From: Burkholderiales bacterium
GTDB lineage: Bacteria; Pseudomonadota; Gammaproteobacteria; Burkholderiales; Burkholderiaceae_C
Direction: 5' to 3'
DNA length: 7,507 bases
NCBI GenBank assembly: GCA_947372225.1
Contig: CANBSV010000117.1
Location: 1-7,507 of the forward strand
Under the pieces are notes generated by a model, which was given only the letters and a program-made list of their open reading frames with translations, was not told where the DNA came from and did no database searches. The stretch's first letter is position 1. Every line of letters begins with the position of its first letter. This document shows, piece after piece, positions 5,403-7,507 of this stretch. A program made the position numbers and the translations under genes.

Positions 5403-6650
5403 ATGTCAACCCTCGTCATCTGCTTGCCATCCCGCCCTCGCCTGCGCTCGCGCAGCGCAGAGCCGTTGGTGGCCGACGCCGTGAGCGCAGATGAATTCGA
5501 TTACCTCCTGAGCAGCGACGGCTTCTCGGTTCAGGCCCAGGGCCGCTGCGCGCCGTCGCTGCTGCCCAAGGCGGACAGCGTGGTTGCGGTGATCGGTGAT
5601 GCAGACATTGCATGGCACCGCATCACGTTGCCCAAAGCCCCGGCTGCGCGTTTGCGCGCAGCGCTCACCGGCTTGCTCGAAGACGCCGTGCTCGAAGATG
5701 CCGAATCCACCCATTTGGCGCTCGCGCCTGGCTCGGTCGCGGGGCAACCCACCTGGGTGGCGGCGATCCATCGCCCCTGGCTTGCCGGGCTGCTGGCGGG
5801 TCTGGAACGTCGCGAGGTCTTTGTGGACCGTGTGGTTCCCCTGTCTTGGCCTGATGACTGGCCCATCGGTCACTTCAGCGAAACGACCGGCACCAGCACC
5901 AAACAAGACCTGATGCTGACCTGGGCGCACACCGATGGCGTGGTGGTGTTGCGTTTGGAGGGCGGTCTGGCACGCAGCCTTTTGCCGCAGCCTCTGCCCG
6001 AGGATGCGCGCTGGAGTTCGACCCCCGAGGTCGCCACTGCGGCAGAGCGCTGGCTGGGTGCGCCAGTGACGGTGGTATCGGCCAACGAGCGTGCACTGTT
6101 GGCCACACGCACACTTTGGAACCTGCGTCAGTTCGATCTGGCTCGCCGCAACCGCGGAACCCGTGCCTTGCGTGACCTTCTTCGCCGCTGGTCGAGCCCT
6201 GTGTGGCGTCCTGTGCGGCTCGGGCTGCTCACGCTGGTGGCCGCACAGGTGGCCGGCTTGAACCTTTGGGCCTGGCATCAAAGTGCCGAACTTGCAGCCA
6301 AGCGAAAAGCCATGGTGAGTCTCGTGCAGTCCTCGTTTCCCCAGGTCCGCGCCGTGCTTGACGCGCCATTGCAAATGCAGCGGGAGATCGATGCGCTGCG
6401 TGCGCTGGCGGGCAAGCCCTCCGATGTTGATCTCGAGCCCCCCCTGCAGGCGGCAGCCGCCGCGTGGCCCATCGGGCAACCGCCTGTGAGCAGCCTGAGT
6501 TTTCAGCCCGGTCGGCTGACGTTGGCAGCCGCCGGCTGGAGCGAAGCGGAGACCGACCGCTTCCGATCGCAACTTCGGCCCGCCGGCTGGCAGGTGGATG
6601 CGTCGGGAGGAAACATCGTCCTGACTCGCGAGGCTCAAGGGCCACGATGA
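5403..6650 (+). CDS. gspL: Type II secretion system inner-membrane platform protein GspL
   Basis: GspL recruits the secretion ATPase GspE through its cytoplasmic domain and pairs with GspM in the inner membrane. The 415-residue product fits the family length. The N-terminal cytoplasmic actin-like region (about 1-245) begins MSTLVICLPS and includes FDYLLSSDG (32-40), the helix AARLRAALTGLLEDAVLED (81-99) and LRQFDLARR (241-249) just before the membrane. A basic stretch (RRNRGTRALRDLLRRW) precedes the single membrane segment at about 271-291 (VRLGLLTLVAAQVAGLNLWA). A helical linker and a ferredoxin-like periplasmic domain (about 345-412) follow. ATG 5403 is the natural start. No clear Shine-Dalgarno sequence is seen, and the gene is separated from gspK by 131 bp, so separate initiation of transcription is possible. 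Its stop overlaps the gspM ATG. Confidence 0.94.
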   Translation: MSTLVICLPSRPRLRSRSAEPLVADAVSADEFDYLLSSDGFSVQAQGRCAPSLLPKADSVVAVIGDADIAWHRITLPKAPAARLRAALTGLLEDAVLEDAESTHLALAPGSVAGQPTWVAAIHRPWLAGLLAGLERREVFVDRVVPLSWPDDWPIGHFSETTGTSTKQDLMLTWAHTDGVVVLRLEGGLARSLLPQPLPEDARWSSTPEVATAAERWLGAPVTVVSANERALLATRTLWNLRQFDLARRNRGTRALRDLLRRWSSPVWRPVRLGLLTLVAAQVAGLNLWAWHQSAELAAKRKAMVSLVQSSFPQVRAVLDAPLQMQREIDALRALAGKPSDVDLEPPLQAAAAAWPIGQPPVSSLSFQPGRLTLAAAGWSEAETDRFRSQLRPAGWQVDASGGNIVLTREAQGPR

Positions 6651-7186
6651 ATCCGACCAACACCTCTGGCATCGCTCGACTCACGCAGTACCTTCCGGCG
6701 TCGTGGGTTGCGCAGGGTGTGCGATGGATGGCTCGATGGCGGGGTTTGGCACCGCGCGAGCGCAGCATCGTGCGCGCCGCTGGCATCTTCGTTGCCATCG
6801 TGCTGCTGTGGGTCGTCGCTGTGGCACCCGCGTGGCGCACGCTGAACCAGGCACCCGCACAAATTGACCAACTGGACGCCCAGTTGCAAACGATGCAACG
6901 GCTGGCCGCTGAGGCCGCCGAGTTGCGCAACATGGCGCCCATCTCGGCCATGCAGTCCAGCACGGCATTGCTGGCGGCCACGGACCGGTTGGGCTCCAAG
7001 GCGCAACTGATCTTGCAAGACGATCGCGCCACGGTCACCTTCAATGCGACGCCCGGCGGCGATTTGCAAAGCTGGCTGGCCGAGGTGCGCAGCGCCGCCC
7101 GAGCGCGCGTCACCGAAGCACAGCTCTCGCGCGACGCGCGGGGTTACGCCGGCACGGTGGTGCTGTCCTTGAAAGCCGGCTCATGA
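6647..7186 (+). CDS. gspM: Type II secretion system platform protein GspM
   Basis: GspM stabilises GspL and forms part of the inner-membrane assembly platform. From ATG 6647, which overlaps the gspL TGA, the product has 179 residues, near the usual 160-180. A cytoplasmic N terminus contains RGLAPRERSIVRAAG (32-46), the common start of the GspM domain, leading into a membrane segment at about 45-62 (GIFVAIVLLWVVAVAPAW). The segment 68-97 (QIDQLDAQLQTMQRLAAEAA within it) is a likely coiled coil. A small alpha/beta periplasmic domain follows, with TFNATPGGDLQSWLAEVR (131-148) and a last strand YAGTVVLSLKA (167-177). The first 30 or so residues are longer than in many homologues. The open frame upstream of 6647 lies in gspL DNA. 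The stop overlaps the gspN start as ATGA. Confidence 0.93.
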   Translation: MNPTNTSGIARLTQYLPASWVAQGVRWMARWRGLAPRERSIVRAAGIFVAIVLLWVVAVAPAWRTLNQAPAQIDQLDAQLQTMQRLAAEAAELRNMAPISAMQSSTALLAATDRLGSKAQLILQDDRATVTFNATPGGDLQSWLAEVRSAARARVTEAQLSRDARGYAGTVVLSLKAGS

Positions 7187-7507
7187 AGCGCTTTACCGCC
7201 AGCCGACTGGGCTTGTCGATTCCGCGCCGCAAGGTGTCGAGGCCGTCCGCCCACTCGATCGTGGGTCTGTCCCGCTTTGCCGACTCGACACATGCCGAAC
7301 TGGCCTGGGGTCGCTCACGCGCCACGACGATGCGGTGGAGTGTGGCCGGTGCCCTGACCGGAGCGCTGGTTGCTCTCCTGTGCTTTGCACCCGCAGCCTG
7401 GCTCGCCAGTGCACTGTCCGCCGCCACGCAGCAGCGTTTCATGCTGGTCGATGCGCGCGGCTCGGTGTGGTCGGGTAGTGCCGTGGCTGTGTTGACAGGG
7501 GGCTTGG
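7183..7507 (+). CDS. gspN: Type II secretion system protein GspN, N-terminal part
   Basis: The gene begins at ATG 7183, overlapping the gspM stop, and runs off the window after 108 codons. GspN is an accessory T2SS protein of the inner membrane with a periplasmic domain; it is absent from many T2SS loci and its exact role is unsettled. The visible part has a long basic cytoplasmic N terminus (about 50 residues, with many Arg and Ser), one membrane segment at about 52-73 (WSVAGALTGALVALLCFAPA), and then MLVDARGSVWSGSAVAVLTG (87-106). The VDARGSVWSG stretch is the characteristic start of the GspN domain. Its place directly after gspM agrees with gspL-M-N order. Confidence 0.9.
   Translation, partial: MKRFTASRLGLSIPRRKVSRPSAHSIVGLSRFADSTHAELAWGRSRATTMRWSVAGALTGALVALLCFAPAAWLASALSAATQQRFMLVDARGSVWSGSAVAVLTGGL

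Noticed and set aside
5406..6638. A 410-codon minus-strand frame covering gspL
   Set aside because: The plus strand encodes a full GspL with membrane segment and family motifs. The reverse frame has no recognisable domain and mirrors codon bias.

Overview
The window is a GC-rich, densely coding stretch. It most resembles a betaproteobacterium of the order Burkholderiales, perhaps Comamonadaceae. That placement is inferred from codon bias, from protein features and from a type II secretion (T2SS) cluster in which gspC faces away from gspG-N. No database search was possible.

Layout. Positions 1-496 hold the 3' end of ilvA (biosynthetic threonine ammonia-lyase, C-terminal regulatory region). 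A CobT-family gene follows closely on the same strand (about 539-1702). It keeps the family fold signatures but appears to have changed residues in two active-site motifs. Its low-complexity 3' end overlaps, in convergent orientation and by 92 bp, the 3' end of a minus-strand gspC (1611-2207). A 57-bp divergent spacer separates gspC from gspG, the first gene of a long plus-strand operon: gspG, gspH, gspI, gspJ, gspK, gspL, gspM, and gspN, which is cut off by the window end.

How the genes work together. GspG is the major pseudopilin. GspH, GspI, GspJ and GspK are minor pseudopilins that form the pilus tip. GspL and GspM are inner-membrane platform proteins that connect the cytoplasmic ATPase (GspE, not in the window) to the pseudopilus. 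GspC links the inner-membrane platform to the outer-membrane secretin. GspN is an accessory bitopic protein. The missing core genes gspD, gspE and gspF are expected beyond the right edge or elsewhere in the genome. The operon is compact: four junctions are 4-base ATGA overlaps and one gap is 2 bp. The exceptions are gspG/gspH and gspK/gspL, and in both the upstream stop overlaps the ATG of a tiny open frame.

I found no tRNA, rRNA, CRISPR array, insertion sequence or clear rho-independent terminator. Most of the window is an ordinary T2SS locus. The least conventional elements are the CobT-like protein with altered catalytic motifs next to ilvA, the convergent gene overlap, the short PDZ-less GspC, and the mini-ORFs at two operon junctions.
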